Shown here: positions 9,085-17,910 of the stretch, in pieces
Numbering within the stretch: the first letter of the stretch is position 1
Layout of the letters: every line of letters starts with the position of its first letter
NCBI RefSeq assembly: GCF_000319305.2
Contig: NZ_AMWJ02000002.1
Location: 1,998,001-2,062,000, forward strand
Reading direction: 5' to 3'
DNA from: Pseudomonas bharatica CSV86
GTDB lineage: Bacteria > Pseudomonadota > Gammaproteobacteria > Pseudomonadales > Pseudomonadaceae
DNA length: 64,000 nt
The notes under the pieces: model-generated
Told to the model about the DNA's origin: nothing
The model's input: only the letters and a program-made list of their open reading frames with translations
Database searches by the model: none
Translations under genes and position numbers: made by a program

Positions 9085-9931
9085 GCTGAATGCTCCTCCA
9101 ACAACTGACGAATAGATGGCACCAGGTCGTGGGCCGCCAGCCCGCGCCCCTGGTCGCCAAGGCGCTCCCCGGCGCAAGCGTGCAACCAGACACCGAGGCA
9201 GGCGGCATCCCAGGCGCTCATTTCCTGGGCCAGCAATGCGCCGAGCACACCGCTCAGCACATCGCCCAGCCCCGCCCCTGCCATTGCCGGATGCCCGCGC
9301 TTGCACACGGCCAATTGGCCGTGGGGCTCGGCGATCAGGGTGCCGGCGCCCTTGAGCACGCACACCGCCGCATATTTGCGCGCCAGCTTGCGCGCCGCGC
9401 CGGGGCGGTCGGCCTGCACCGCCTCGGTGGAAATGCCCAGCAGGCGCGCGGCCTCGCCGGGATGCGGCGTGATGATGCTTCCGCGAACCAGGGCCATCGG
9501 CGACGAGGCCAGCAGGTTCAGGGCATCGGCATCCCAGATCTGCGGCAGGCTCGAACTGGCTGCTGCCGACAGCAGGCTCCGCCCCCAGGCCGCCTGGCCG
9601 AGCCCGGGGCCGACCACCAGTACCGAAGCGCGCTCGATCGGTGCCATCAACTGGTTCGCGGAATGCACGCCGAGGCTCATGACTTCGGGCAAACGGGCCA
9701 GGGCGGCCGGCACGTGTTCAGGACGGCTGGCCACGGAAACCAGCCCGGCACCGCAGCGCAACGCCGCTTCGGCGCCCAGCAGCACGGCGCCACCGGTGCC
9801 GCGATCACCGCCAATCAGCAGAACATGGCCGAATTGCCCCTTGTGGGCATTGAAAGGGCGCGCAGGCAGGCACGCCAGGACGTCTCGCGTCAGTACAAGC
9901 GGCTCGTGCGGGGGTGTTTGGTCTGAGGCAT
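9072..9931 (-). pseudogene. nnrD: NnrD, ADP-dependent (S)-NAD(P)H-hydrate dehydratase, broken by a one-base frameshift
   Basis: Repairs hydrated NAD(P)H. From ATG 9931 the reading is MPQTKHPRTSRLY then stop. Adding one C in the run at 9910-9914 gives MPQTKHPPHEPLVLTRDVLA and joins the main body, with LLIGGDRGTGGAVLLGAEAA, the GPGLG motif, ITPHPGEAARLLG and AGAGLGDVLSGVLGALLAQE (the catalytic GxGD region). The repaired length is 286 residues. This is the stand-alone carbohydrate-kinase-like domain without the NnrE epimerase domain found fused in many bacteria. It overlaps tsaE downstream and is divergent from queG. Confidence 0.9.
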
Positions 9932-9995
9932 GCGTCGTAGGGCTCCGATGTCTGGCAGAATTATACGCACCTGTCCTTTTATTGCCCTATTTCGC

Positions 9996-11075
9996 ATGTC
10001 TGTCTCCTTCCTTGACCTCCCCGCCCTCGCCCGTTCGATCAAGGATTGGGGGCGTGAACTGGGCTTCGCCCACGTCGGCATCGCCAGCGTGGACCTGGCC
10101 GAGCACGAACAGCACCTCGAGCGCTGGCTGGCGGCCGGTTATCACGGCGAGATGGACTACATGGGCGCCCACGGCAGCAAGCGCTCCCATCCCGACGAAC
10201 TGGTACCCGGCACCGTGCGGGTAGTCTCGCTACGCATGGACTACCTGCCCGGCGACACGCAGATGGCCCAGCGCCTGGCCCAGCCGGAACGGGCCTACAT
10301 TTCCCGCTACGCCCTGGGCCGCGACTACCACAAGCTGGTGCGCAAGCGCGTGCAGCAACTGGCCGAGCGCATCCAGACGGCAATCGGCCCGTTCGGTTTC
10401 CGTGCCTTCGTCGACAGCGCGCCGGTACTGGAAAAGGCCATCGCCGAGCAGGCCGGCCTGGGCTGGATCGGCAAGAACACCCTGCTGCTCAACCGCAAGG
10501 CAGGCAGTTACTTCTTCCTCGCCGAGCTGTTCGTCGACCTCCCGCTGCCGGTGGACGAAGCCCAGGCCACCGAGCACTGCGGACGTTGCAGCGCCTGCCT
10601 GGACATCTGCCCGACCAACGCCTTCGTCGGCCCCTACGTGCTGGATGCGCGGCGCTGCATTTCCTACCTGACCATCGAGCTGAAAAACGCCATCCCCGAA
10701 GAACTGCGGTCGATGATCGGCAACCGTGTATTCGGTTGCGATGACTGCCAGATCGTTTGCCCCTGGAACCGCTTCGCCAAGGACACCGTGGAAAACGACT
10801 TCAAGCCGCGCCACGGCCTGGACAACGCCGGCCTGGCCGAGCTGTTCATGTGGGATGAGGAACGCTTCCTCGCCAGTACCGAGGGCTCGCCGCTCAGGCG
10901 CGCCGGCTACGAGCGCTGGCTACGCAACCTGGCGGTGGGCCTGGGCAATGCACCCTCGACCATACCGGTGCTGGAAGCCCTGAATGCACGCCGCGAGCAT
11001 CCCTCGGAGCTGGTCCGCGAGCACGTGGAATGGGCGCTCAGGCAGCATGCCGAGCGTCAATGCTCGTCGTTGTAG
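9996..11075 (+). CDS. queG: QueG, epoxyqueuosine reductase
   Basis: Cobalamin- and iron-sulfur-dependent enzyme for the last step of queuosine synthesis in tRNA. From MSVSFLDLPALARSIKDWGR (ATG 9996) there are 359 residues. Two ferredoxin-like clusters are visible, CGRCSACLDICPTNA and CDDCQIVCPWN, together with the N-terminal DUF1730 region (LPGDTQMAQRLAQPERAYIS). An upstream ATG at 9948 is possible. Its last 19 bases overlap the 3' end of the convergent TRIC-type channel gene. Confidence 0.95.
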   Translation: MSVSFLDLPALARSIKDWGRELGFAHVGIASVDLAEHEQHLERWLAAGYHGEMDYMGAHGSKRSHPDELVPGTVRVVSLRMDYLPGDTQMAQRLAQPERAYISRYALGRDYHKLVRKRVQQLAERIQTAIGPFGFRAFVDSAPVLEKAIAEQAGLGWIGKNTLLLNRKAGSYFFLAELFVDLPLPVDEAQATEHCGRCSACLDICPTNAFVGPYVLDARRCISYLTIELKNAIPEELRSMIGNRVFGCDDCQIVCPWNRFAKDTVENDFKPRHGLDNAGLAELFMWDEERFLASTEGSPLRRAGYERWLRNLAVGLGNAPSTIPVLEALNARREHPSELVREHVEWALRQHAERQCSSL

Positions 11076-11668
11076 TGGAACTTGGGCATTTCCCAGTGGA
11101 AGCGGATCGCCAGCAGGCGCAGGAGGAAGCCGCCGAAAAGGGTAATCAGGATCGATTGTTCGGCGGGCAGTTTCAGCCAGATGCAGCCCATGTAGCACCA
11201 GGCGGCAGCGAAGGAAACGCTGGCGTATAGCTCACGGCGGAACACCAGAGGGATGTCGTTGCAGAAAATGTCGCGCAGGATGCCGCCGAATACCCCGGTG
11301 ACCACGCCACTGATGGACGCCACCAGCATGCCGTGCCCCAGCTCCAGGGCGGTCATGCAACCGATCAGGGTGAACGCCACCAGGCCCAGGGCGTCGAGTA
11401 CCAGGAACAGCGAACGCAGATGGCGCATCAGCGGCGCGATGAAGATGGTCAGCAACGCGGCGACGCTGGTCAGCACCAGGTATTCCGGATGCTTGACCCA
11501 CGTCAGCGGATAGTGGCCCAGCAACACATCGCGAACCGAACCACCGCCCAGCGCGGTAACGCAGGCAATCAGCACCACCCCGAACCAGTCCATACCGCGG
11601 CGGCCGGCGGACAGCGCGCCGGTCATGGCTTCGGCGGTGATCGCAATGAGGTAGAGCATCAGCAGCAT
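11057..11668 (-). CDS. TRIC/YadS-family (UPF0126) membrane protein
   Basis: A 203-residue inner-membrane protein with about seven hydrophobic segments in two related halves. The halves carry GGGSVRDVLLG and GGILRDIFCNDIP, the two glycine-rich signatures of the bacterial TRIC (trimeric intracellular cation channel) family formerly called UPF0126. The physiological role in pseudomonads is unknown; K+ or amino-acid transport has been suggested for homologues. It stands alone on the minus strand, convergent with queG. Confidence 0.9.
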   Translation of the reverse strand: MLLMLYLIAITAEAMTGALSAGRRGMDWFGVVLIACVTALGGGSVRDVLLGHYPLTWVKHPEYLVLTSVAALLTIFIAPLMRHLRSLFLVLDALGLVAFTLIGCMTALELGHGMLVASISGVVTGVFGGILRDIFCNDIPLVFRRELYASVSFAAAWCYMGCIWLKLPAEQSILITLFGGFLLRLLAIRFHWEMPKFHYNDEH

Positions 11669-11754
11669 GGTGCGGGTCCTGGCAGAAAGGCGCGAAGTCT
11701 AACCAGTTGCTGCTGGCACCAAAAGAGGGCACAAGACTTCTGTTGTTGCTGATG

Positions 11755-11812
11755 GCCTCATCGCTGGCAAGCCAGCTCCCACAGACACTGTGGGCTTGCC
11801 AGCGATGAGGCC
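11755..11812. repeat. REP/REPIN palindrome (CTGGCTTGCCAGCGATGAGG family)
   Basis: An inverted pair built on the motif CTGGCTTGCCAGCGATGAGG. The left arm reads GGCCTCATCGCTGGCAAGCC, and the right arm has lost the GAGCT portion next to the loop. The same family recurs at 14158, 29308, 47541 and 52732. It lies between the starts and stops of the TRIC gene and orn, where it could act as an mRNA end structure. Confidence 0.85.
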
Positions 11813-11824
11813 GGATGCCACTAC

Positions 11825-12367
11825 TCAGAACTTGATGAAGTGCTTGCGGTAGTGCTGCAGCTCCGCAATCGACTCGCGAATATCATCCAGCGCCAGGTGG
11901 GTGCTGCCCTTCTTGAAGCCGTCCTTCACTTCCGGCGCCCAGCGGCCAGCCAGCTCCTTCAGGGTCGAGACATCCAGGTTGCGGTAGTGGAAGTAGTTTT
12001 CCAGCCCGCGCATATGGCGATACAGGAAGCGCCGGTCCTGGCAGATGCTGTTGCCGCAGATTGGCGACTTGCCCTTCGGCACCCATTGTTCGAGGAAGGC
12101 GATGGTCCGGGCCTCGGCCTCGGCCATGTCGATCGTGCTCTCGCGCACGCGCTGGGTCAGGCCGGAAGCGCCGTGGGTCCGGGTATTCCAGTCGTCCATG
12201 CGGGCCAGGACTTCGTCGCTGTGGTGGATGGCAATCACCGGGCCTTCGGCCAGGGTGTTGAGATCACTGTCGGTAACGATGGTCGCCATCTCGATGATGA
12301 CGTCATGATCCGGGTCAAGACCGGTCATTTCCAGGTCGATCCAGATCAGGTTCTGTGGGTTTTGCAT
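11825..12367 (-). CDS. orn: Orn, oligoribonuclease
   Basis: A 3'-5' exonuclease of the DEDDh family that degrades 2-mers, notably pGpG from cyclic-di-GMP turnover, and is important in pseudomonads. The protein is 180 residues. The first exonuclease motif IDLEMTGLDP supplies Asp11 and Glu13. The end of the domain has the HLALDDIRESIAELQHYRKH signature with the last Asp. It is divergent from rsgA with 96 bases between, as in other Pseudomonas genomes. Confidence 0.98.
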   Translation of the reverse strand: MQNPQNLIWIDLEMTGLDPDHDVIIEMATIVTDSDLNTLAEGPVIAIHHSDEVLARMDDWNTRTHGASGLTQRVRESTIDMAEAEARTIAFLEQWVPKGKSPICGNSICQDRRFLYRHMRGLENYFHYRNLDVSTLKELAGRWAPEVKDGFKKGSTHLALDDIRESIAELQHYRKHFIKF

Positions 12368-12463
12368 AAGTCGGGCTCCTCGGTAGCTGCGCAGTTTAGC
12401 CTAGTGGAGCGTGCTAAACTCGACGCCGTTTCAACATCCCCGCTTTAAATCGACGAGACCTTC

Positions 12464-13495
12464 ATGGCCAAACGCCAGCTCAACCGTCGCCAGAATTGGC
12501 GCATCGAAAAAATCCAGGAAGAACGTGCCGCCCGCGCGGCCAAACGTGAGGAGCGCGCCCTGGAGGTGCTCGAAGGCGGGGATCTAGGGCCTGAACAGAC
12601 GGGGCTGGTGATCGCCCACTTCGGTGTGCAGGTGGAGGTCGAGGCCGACGACGGCGCGGAGGCCGGCCAGGTCTTCCGCTGCCACCTGCGCGCCAACCTG
12701 CCAGCGCTGGTAACCGGCGATCGCGTGGTCTGGCGCGCCGGCAACCAGGGTATCGGGGTGATCGTCGCGCAACTGCCGCGCAGCACCGAGCTGTGCCGCC
12801 CCGATAGCCGCGGCCAGCTCAAGCCGGTGGCGGCCAACGTCGATCTGATCGTTATCGTCTTCGCTCCGGCGCCGGAACCCCACGCCAACCTGATCGACCG
12901 CTACCTGGTCGCCGCCGAGCATGCCGGCATTCGGCCCCTGTTGCTGCTCAACAAGGCCGACCTGATCGATGAGCAGAATGCGCCGGCGCTCAACGCCCTG
13001 CTGGCCGTGTATCGCCAGTTGGGCTATCCGCTGCTGGAGGTTTCGGCCCATCACGGCAACGGCATGCAGCAATTGCAGACGATGCTCGATGGTCATATCA
13101 GCGTGTTCGTCGGCCAGTCTGGGGTCGGCAAGTCGTCCCTGGTCAACAGCTTGCTGCCGGACGTGCAAACCCGGGTGGGCGAGCTCTCGGAATGGTCGGG
13201 CCAGGGCCAGCACACAACTACCACCGCGCGCCTGTACCACTTCCCCGGTGGTGGCGAATTGATCGACTCCCCCGGCATCCGTGAATTTGGCCTGGTGCAC
13301 GTCAGCCGTGACGATGTCGAAGCAGGCTTCATCGAGTTCGCCGACCTGCTTGGCACCTGCCGCTTCCGCGACTGCAAGCACGACCGCGAACCCGGCTGCG
13401 CCCTGCTCAAGGCCCTGGAAGACGGGCGCATCCAGCAGCAGCGAATGAACAGTTACCGCTCGATCATCGCCAGCCTGCCCCAGGACACGTACTGA
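12464..13495 (+). CDS. rsgA: RsgA, small ribosomal subunit biogenesis GTPase
   Basis: A circularly permuted GTPase that checks 30S maturation. The 343-residue protein has a basic N-terminus (MAKRQLNRRQNWRIEKIQEE), an OB-fold, and the permuted G motifs in the order NKADL (G4), then GQSGVGKSS (G1) and DSPGIREFG (G3). A C-terminal zinc site follows in CRFRDCKHDREPGC. It is transcribed divergently from orn. Confidence 0.97.
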   Translation: MAKRQLNRRQNWRIEKIQEERAARAAKREERALEVLEGGDLGPEQTGLVIAHFGVQVEVEADDGAEAGQVFRCHLRANLPALVTGDRVVWRAGNQGIGVIVAQLPRSTELCRPDSRGQLKPVAANVDLIVIVFAPAPEPHANLIDRYLVAAEHAGIRPLLLLNKADLIDEQNAPALNALLAVYRQLGYPLLEVSAHHGNGMQQLQTMLDGHISVFVGQSGVGKSSLVNSLLPDVQTRVGELSEWSGQGQHTTTTARLYHFPGGGELIDSPGIREFGLVHVSRDDVEAGFIEFADLLGTCRFRDCKHDREPGCALLKALEDGRIQQQRMNSYRSIIASLPQDTY

Positions 13496-13634
13496 TCGAA
13501 CAAACGACTCGTAGGCTTTATCTGTAGGACCGTTCATACGGAAACGTAGGACGGTTCTTTGTTTCAAGCCGTCTATTGCCGGGCTGAATGAATTCACTGA
13601 TCGTCGCCGCTTTCACCAGAAAGGACGCCTCGTG

Positions 13635-14105
13635 ATGCCTGTATTCATCAGCTACCGCCACCCGGATCGCCTCGACGCGTTCGTGATCAACGAACGGCTC
13701 AAGCTCGAAGGCATCAACACCTGCCTCGAATTGTTCGACCCGCAGGCCCGGCAGACCACCGATGACATCTGCACCTTGTTCAACACCAACATCAATGCCT
13801 GCACTCATATGATCACGGTCCTCGGCCAGGGCGGTACGGATGAGTGGTGGATCCCGTTCAGCCTCGGCAGCGCCACCCAGTTGAATCGGCGGCTGGCCTT
13901 TTACCAATGCGAAGGCAGCCTGCCCGGCTATCTGGAACGCTGGCCGATCCTGACGCGGCGCGAACATATCGACCTGTTCGTCAGCGCCTACCACGACGAG
14001 CAGACGTTCCGCCGGGCCATCAGCAAGGATGCGGCCGAGACCAATCGCAACAATGCCGAGTTTTTCCATACCGACCTCAAGGCCCGCCTGCGCCGCGGTT
14101 TCTAA
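13635..14105 (+). CDS. Small TIR-like domain protein
   Basis: A stand-alone protein of 156 residues (ATG 13635; GTG 13632 one codon earlier is also possible, with AGGA at 13621). It opens MPVFISYRHPDRLDAFVINE, the beta-A/box 1 form of bacterial TIR folds. It continues with ACTHMITVLGQGGTDEWWIPFSLGSA, the expected beta-D/alpha-C region. The glutamate usually found after the tryptophan there (W-x-x-x-E), used by NAD-cleaving TIR proteins, appears as Ser or Leu, so enzyme activity is doubtful. No partner defence gene is adjacent; rsgA is upstream and motB convergent. Fold assignment is by eye and the function is unknown. Confidence 0.75.
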   Translation: MPVFISYRHPDRLDAFVINERLKLEGINTCLELFDPQARQTTDDICTLFNTNINACTHMITVLGQGGTDEWWIPFSLGSATQLNRRLAFYQCEGSLPGYLERWPILTRREHIDLFVSAYHDEQTFRRAISKDAAETNRNNAEFFHTDLKARLRRGF

Positions 14106-14157
14106 GGCAAACCGTGGCCGCTGCAAGAACTGGGCAACGATGGTGTCTGGACGGACC

Positions 14158-14253
14158 AATCGCTGGCAAGCCAGCTCCCACAAGGTCGGTGTCGAACACA
14201 AAATCTGCGGCTGGCTCGGAACCTGTGGGAGCTGGCTTGCCAGCGATGAGGCC
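14158..14253. repeat. REPIN: inverted REP pair with a long shared spacer
   Basis: The left arm AATCGCTGGCAAGCCAGCTC and the right arm GAGCTGGCTTGCCAGCGAT flank about 50 bases. The spacer half next to the right arm (about 14184-14229, including CACAAAATCTGCGGCTGGCT) is nearly repeated at 29273-29314, so the mobile unit includes spacer sequence. Confidence 0.88.
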
Positions 14254-14272
14254 ATCAGCCACTGCACCATGG

Positions 14273-14306
14273 AAAAGCCCGCCGGGATCGCTCCGGGCGG
14301 GCTTTT
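14273..14306. terminator. Bidirectional terminator between the TIR-like gene and motB
   Basis: Stem AAAAGCCCGCC / GGGCGGGCTTTT with an internal loop around GGATCGCTCC. A run of A lies on the left and T on the right, so it works in either direction. It begins 13 bases past the motB stop. Confidence 0.85.
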
Positions 14307-14319
14307 CTTTACGGCGCGC

Positions 14320-15339
14320 TTACTGCTGCTTGCCGGGCTCATCCATCTTCAAGGTACCGTCCTCGAAAATGTTCAGCTTCTGCCGCAGTTCCTGTGGCTG
14401 CATCGGTTCCGGTTCAGCTGGCGCAGCAGTGCCCGGCGCCGCCGGCGTACCGTCCGGATTGGTCGCGGGGGCCTGCTGGCCGTCGGGCGCCGACTGTTCG
14501 CCCTCGATGGCGCGCTGGGCCTTCTTGGTCAGCACGACAATATCGATACGGCGGTTCACCGGGTTCAGCGGATGCTCGCGGTCGAACAGCGAAGACGAGG
14601 CATACCCCACCACCCGCGCCACCTGGCCGTCCGGGTAACCACCGGCGACCAGTGCGCGGCGGGCGGCATTGGCGCGGTTGGCCGAGAGTTCCCAGTTGCC
14701 GAACTCGCCGCTGCCGGAATAGGGCTTGGCATCGGTGTGGCCGCTGACACTGATCTTGTTCGGTACCGTCTTGATGGTGTCGGCCATGGCCAGCAGGATG
14801 TCCTCGAAATACGGTTTCAGCCGCGCACTGCCCAGGTCGAACATCGGCCGGTTCTCGGCATCGACGATCTGGATGCGCAAGCCGTCCTGGGTAATCTCGA
14901 AGAGAATCTGATCCTTGAACTTCTGCAATTCCGGGCTTTGCTCGACCTTGTTCTGCAGTTCCTGCAGGACCAGTTCGAGACGCTCGCGCTCCACCTGCTC
15001 GGCGAGGGTCTCGGCCTGTTCGGGGCTGACGATGCTGCTTTCAGGCGTCGTCTCGGCTTTTTGTTCCGGATTGATGGTCTTTTCCGGGGCCAGCTCGGGC
15101 GAGCCGCCCAGGTCGATGATGTAAGGCGTACCGCTCTCGGAGAACCCGATCGGATCCTTGAAGTAGCCGGCGATGGCTATCTTCTGTTCAGGCGTGGCCG
15201 TGGACAGCAGCCAGAGCACCAGGAAGAACGCCATCATCGCCGTGGCGAAGTCGGCGAAGGCGATCTTCCACGCACCGCCGTGATGGCCGCCGCCGAAGCG
15301 CTTGACGCGCTTGATGATAATCGGCTGATTATTTTCCAT
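14320..15339 (-). CDS. motB: MotB, flagellar stator protein
   Basis: With MotA it forms the proton-driven stator anchored to peptidoglycan. The protein is 339 residues. A basic N-terminus leads to one membrane segment, WKIAFADFATAMMAFFLVLW, whose Asp30 is the conserved proton-carrying residue. An OmpA-like peptidoglycan-binding domain lies in the C-terminal half (VSGHTDAKPYSGSGEFGNWE, ELSANRANAARRAL). A Pro/Ala-rich tail follows. It begins three bases after motA. Confidence 0.97.
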   Translation of the reverse strand: MENNQPIIIKRVKRFGGGHHGGAWKIAFADFATAMMAFFLVLWLLSTATPEQKIAIAGYFKDPIGFSESGTPYIIDLGGSPELAPEKTINPEQKAETTPESSIVSPEQAETLAEQVERERLELVLQELQNKVEQSPELQKFKDQILFEITQDGLRIQIVDAENRPMFDLGSARLKPYFEDILLAMADTIKTVPNKISVSGHTDAKPYSGSGEFGNWELSANRANAARRALVAGGYPDGQVARVVGYASSSLFDREHPLNPVNRRIDIVVLTKKAQRAIEGEQSAPDGQQAPATNPDGTPAAPGTAAPAEPEPMQPQELRQKLNIFEDGTLKMDEPGKQQ

Positions 15340-15342
15340 GGA

Positions 15343-16194
15343 TCAACGACCGCGGACCGCTTGTTCCAGCTCGACGAAGCTCGGGCGGTGCTTCGGATAG
15401 AGCACCTTGCGTCCGAACTCCACCGCCAGCGAAGGCGGCATGCCCGAGGCCGAAGCCACCAGGGAAGCCTTGATCGCTTCGTAGGTGTTCAACTCTTCCT
15501 TGGCATCGTGGGCCAGGGAGTTGGCCAGCGGGCCGAAGAAGCCGTAGGCCGCGAGAATACCGAAGAAGGTACCGACCAGCGCCGCACCTACGTGCAGGCC
15601 GATGGATTTCTGGTCGCCGTCACCAAGGGACGCCATGGTCACCACGATACCCAGTACCGCCGCCACGATACCGAAGCCGGGCATGCCGTCGGCGATGCCG
15701 GTCACGGCATGGGACGGGTGCTCCAGTTCTTCCTTCAGGCTCAGCAGTTCCATGTCGAACAGGCCTTCCAGCTCATGGGGTGCCATGTTGCCGGTGGACA
15801 TGATGCGCAGGTAATCGCAGATGAACGCGGTCATGCGTTCGTCCTTCAGCACCGCCGGGTACTTGGCGAAGATCGGGCTGGCCGCGGCGTCCTCGATGTC
15901 GCCCTCGATCGCCATCATGCCTTCGCGGCGGCTCTTGTTGAGGATCTCGTAGACCAGGCCGAGCACTTCTATATAGAAGGCGTGGGAAAAGCGGCTGCTG
16001 AACATGCTCAGCGACTTTTTCACCACGTGCATGGTCATATAGCCAGGGTTGGCCTGCAGGAACGCACCGAAGGCAGCACCGCCGATGATCAGCACCTCGA
16101 AGGGCTGGATCAGGGCTGCGATCTTGCCGTGGGAGAGCACATATCCGCCTAGCACGCTCGCGAATACGACAATGATGCCGATAATTTTAGCCAT
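15343..16194 (-). CDS. motA: MotA, flagellar stator protein
   Basis: The 283-residue integral membrane protein has four membrane segments, two N-terminal (about 1-50) and two after a large cytoplasmic loop (GFGIVAAVLGIVVTMASLGD and VGAALVGTFFGILAAYGFFG). This matches the longer proteobacterial MotA form. Prolines of the torque-generating region are present near GMPGFG. It heads the motAB operon behind a sigma-28 promoter at 16260-16286. Pseudomonads usually also have MotCD elsewhere. Confidence 0.97.
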   Translation of the reverse strand: MAKIIGIIVVFASVLGGYVLSHGKIAALIQPFEVLIIGGAAFGAFLQANPGYMTMHVVKKSLSMFSSRFSHAFYIEVLGLVYEILNKSRREGMMAIEGDIEDAAASPIFAKYPAVLKDERMTAFICDYLRIMSTGNMAPHELEGLFDMELLSLKEELEHPSHAVTGIADGMPGFGIVAAVLGIVVTMASLGDGDQKSIGLHVGAALVGTFFGILAAYGFFGPLANSLAHDAKEELNTYEAIKASLVASASGMPPSLAVEFGRKVLYPKHRPSFVELEQAVRGR

Positions 16195-16259
16195 AGATAG
16201 AAAGCACTTACTGTCGGGGTCTTGGGTGAGGACGGAAGTTAGTAAATCTCTTCTTCTAC

Positions 16260-16286
16260 TTATCGGCAGTTCTGCGCCAGACTATA
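16260..16286 (-). promoter_or_regulatory. Sigma-28 (FliA) promoter of motAB
   Basis: On the minus strand TATAGTCT, 11 bases, then GCCGATAA. The second element is identical to the flagellar sigma-28 -10 consensus, the first matches six of eight bases of TAAAGTTT, and the spacing is canonical. It lies about 66 bases upstream of the motA start, in the only gap before the operon. Confidence 0.85.
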
Positions 16287-16325
16287 GCCAGTCAAGGCGA
16301 AAAGCCAGCTTGGCCCACTTCCAGC

Positions 16326-17864
16326 ATGCTTAGTGAAACCATCGTGCCAACTACGAATCCGAAGACCCTCGACGCCTGGATCAAACTACTGGACGGTACC
16401 CATCTACCGGTCCCTTTCCACAGCCATGACCGGGTGAAAACCGCCGTAGCGGACAGCCGCCGTTCGCTGCGCGATATTGCCGAAGTCATGCAGGATAGCC
16501 CGGCCCTGGTCCTTGGGGTGATGCGCGAGGCCAACCGGCACACCCACGCCACCATCGCCGAGCCGGCGGAGAACCTCGAGGTGGCCCTCAACCGCCTTGG
16601 CCTGGCCCGGGTCGATGCGTTGATGCAGCGCCTGACCGTCGCTCCCGTCGAGGAGATTCCCCTGGCCTTGCGCCAATTGCAGATGATCAGCCAGCACGCC
16701 AGCCAGCAGGCCAGTGGCCTGTTCGCCAGCCGTCTGGCGCGGCTCTGGCAGGACATCCACTGGGGCAGCCTGCTGTTTCTCTCGCCGTTGTGGCCGCTGG
16801 CCCTGACCCACCCGCAGTTGCTGGAAGAATGGGAAGTGCGCGTGGTCCATCGCGGCGAGTCGGCGCCGAAAGTCGAACGCGAGCTGTTCGGCGTGCGCCT
16901 GCTCGGCCTGTGCCAGGCACTCGCCGAATTCTGGCGCCTGCCCACCTGGGTCACCCAGGGCTATCGCCTGTTGCAGCAAGAGCGCCGCTCGCTGGCCAGG
17001 GTCATGCACATCGCCCGGGATCATAAAAGCCCGCTGCGCCAGCAACAGAAACTGGACGCCGACCCGGAGCTGCGCCGCTGGCTGAACCATCCGGCCAATA
17101 CGGTGATGCTGGCCAACGGCGTGGCCCTGGCAGCCCAGCACGCCTGGACCGGCGTACATATCCAGCGCTGGCAGCAGTTGATCAGCCTGTACCTGCAAGC
17201 ACCCGTGGAAGATGTCCAGGCGCAGAACCACCAGCAGGCCGCCGCCAGCGCGCGCAAGCACGCCCTGGAAGGCGTGTTCCATCCCGCGCAGATGCTGCTC
17301 TGGCCAGCCAATGCGCGCTACATTCCCCGTGGCATGCAGCAGGCCACGACCCCGGATACCAAGGCCCTCGGCGATTGGCGCAAATACTGCGCCGAGCTGC
17401 TGACCGAACCGAGCCCGTTTTCCAACGCCATGCACCTGACCGGCTACGCCCGCGAAGCACTGCAGGCCTGCGGGATGAAGCGGGTGCTGCTGTTGATGAG
17501 CGACAAGACGCAAAGTTACCTGCGCGTGCATCAACTGGCCGGGCTGCCACAACAGGCGGCCAACCTCACCGTGGCGGTGGAACAGAGCAAATTGCTGCAA
17601 CGCTTGCTGACCCGCTCGGCACAGTTGCGCCTGACGCCGCAGAACCATGCGCAATTCTCCGCGCTGCTCCCGGGCAGCCTGCGCGCGCTGTTCCGCGGCG
17701 AACACCTGTTGCTGCGTTCGCTGTCGAACAACGGCAGGGTCATCATGGTGCTGATAGCCGACCAGGGCGGCGGCCCGTTCTCGGAAGTCAGCGTCGAGGC
17801 CTTCGCCAAAACCGCGCAATGCCTGGAGCGCGCCCTCGCCACCTTCAGCAACCGCAGCGCCTGA
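16326..17864 (+). CDS. HDOD domain protein
   Basis: The 512-residue soluble protein starts MLSETIVPTTNPKTLDAWIK. The N-terminal 230 residues have the HDOD pattern of helices (LRDIAEVMQDSPALVLGVMR, LNRLGLARVDALMQRLTVAP), a degenerate HD phosphohydrolase fold without the metal-binding HD pair. The C-terminal part (about 360-510) may be GAF-like. HDOD proteins are often signalling adaptors. It is divergent from motAB with 131 bases between, but no direct motility link can be read from the sequence. Confidence 0.85.
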   Translation: MLSETIVPTTNPKTLDAWIKLLDGTHLPVPFHSHDRVKTAVADSRRSLRDIAEVMQDSPALVLGVMREANRHTHATIAEPAENLEVALNRLGLARVDALMQRLTVAPVEEIPLALRQLQMISQHASQQASGLFASRLARLWQDIHWGSLLFLSPLWPLALTHPQLLEEWEVRVVHRGESAPKVERELFGVRLLGLCQALAEFWRLPTWVTQGYRLLQQERRSLARVMHIARDHKSPLRQQQKLDADPELRRWLNHPANTVMLANGVALAAQHAWTGVHIQRWQQLISLYLQAPVEDVQAQNHQQAAASARKHALEGVFHPAQMLLWPANARYIPRGMQQATTPDTKALGDWRKYCAELLTEPSPFSNAMHLTGYAREALQACGMKRVLLLMSDKTQSYLRVHQLAGLPQQAANLTVAVEQSKLLQRLLTRSAQLRLTPQNHAQFSALLPGSLRALFRGEHLLLRSLSNNGRVIMVLIADQGGGPFSEVSVEAFAKTAQCLERALATFSNRSA

Positions 17865-17910
17865 CCCTGCGCTACAATCGCCACCCTCTGTTCCGCTCTG
17901 GAGTTCCTGG

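Noticed and set aside
13518..13560. Two near-identical 12-base direct repeats (GTAGGACCGTTC / GTAGGACGGTTC) after rsgA
   Set aside because: Only two copies. Too short for CRISPR and not clearly a terminator.
13635..14105. The TIR-like gene as a complete anti-phage system
   Set aside because: No adjacent sensor or effector, core genes on both sides, and the catalytic Glu seems absent.
14029..16152. A 707-codon plus-strand frame opposite motAB
   Set aside because: Shadow of motA and motB. It also runs through a REP element and a terminator.
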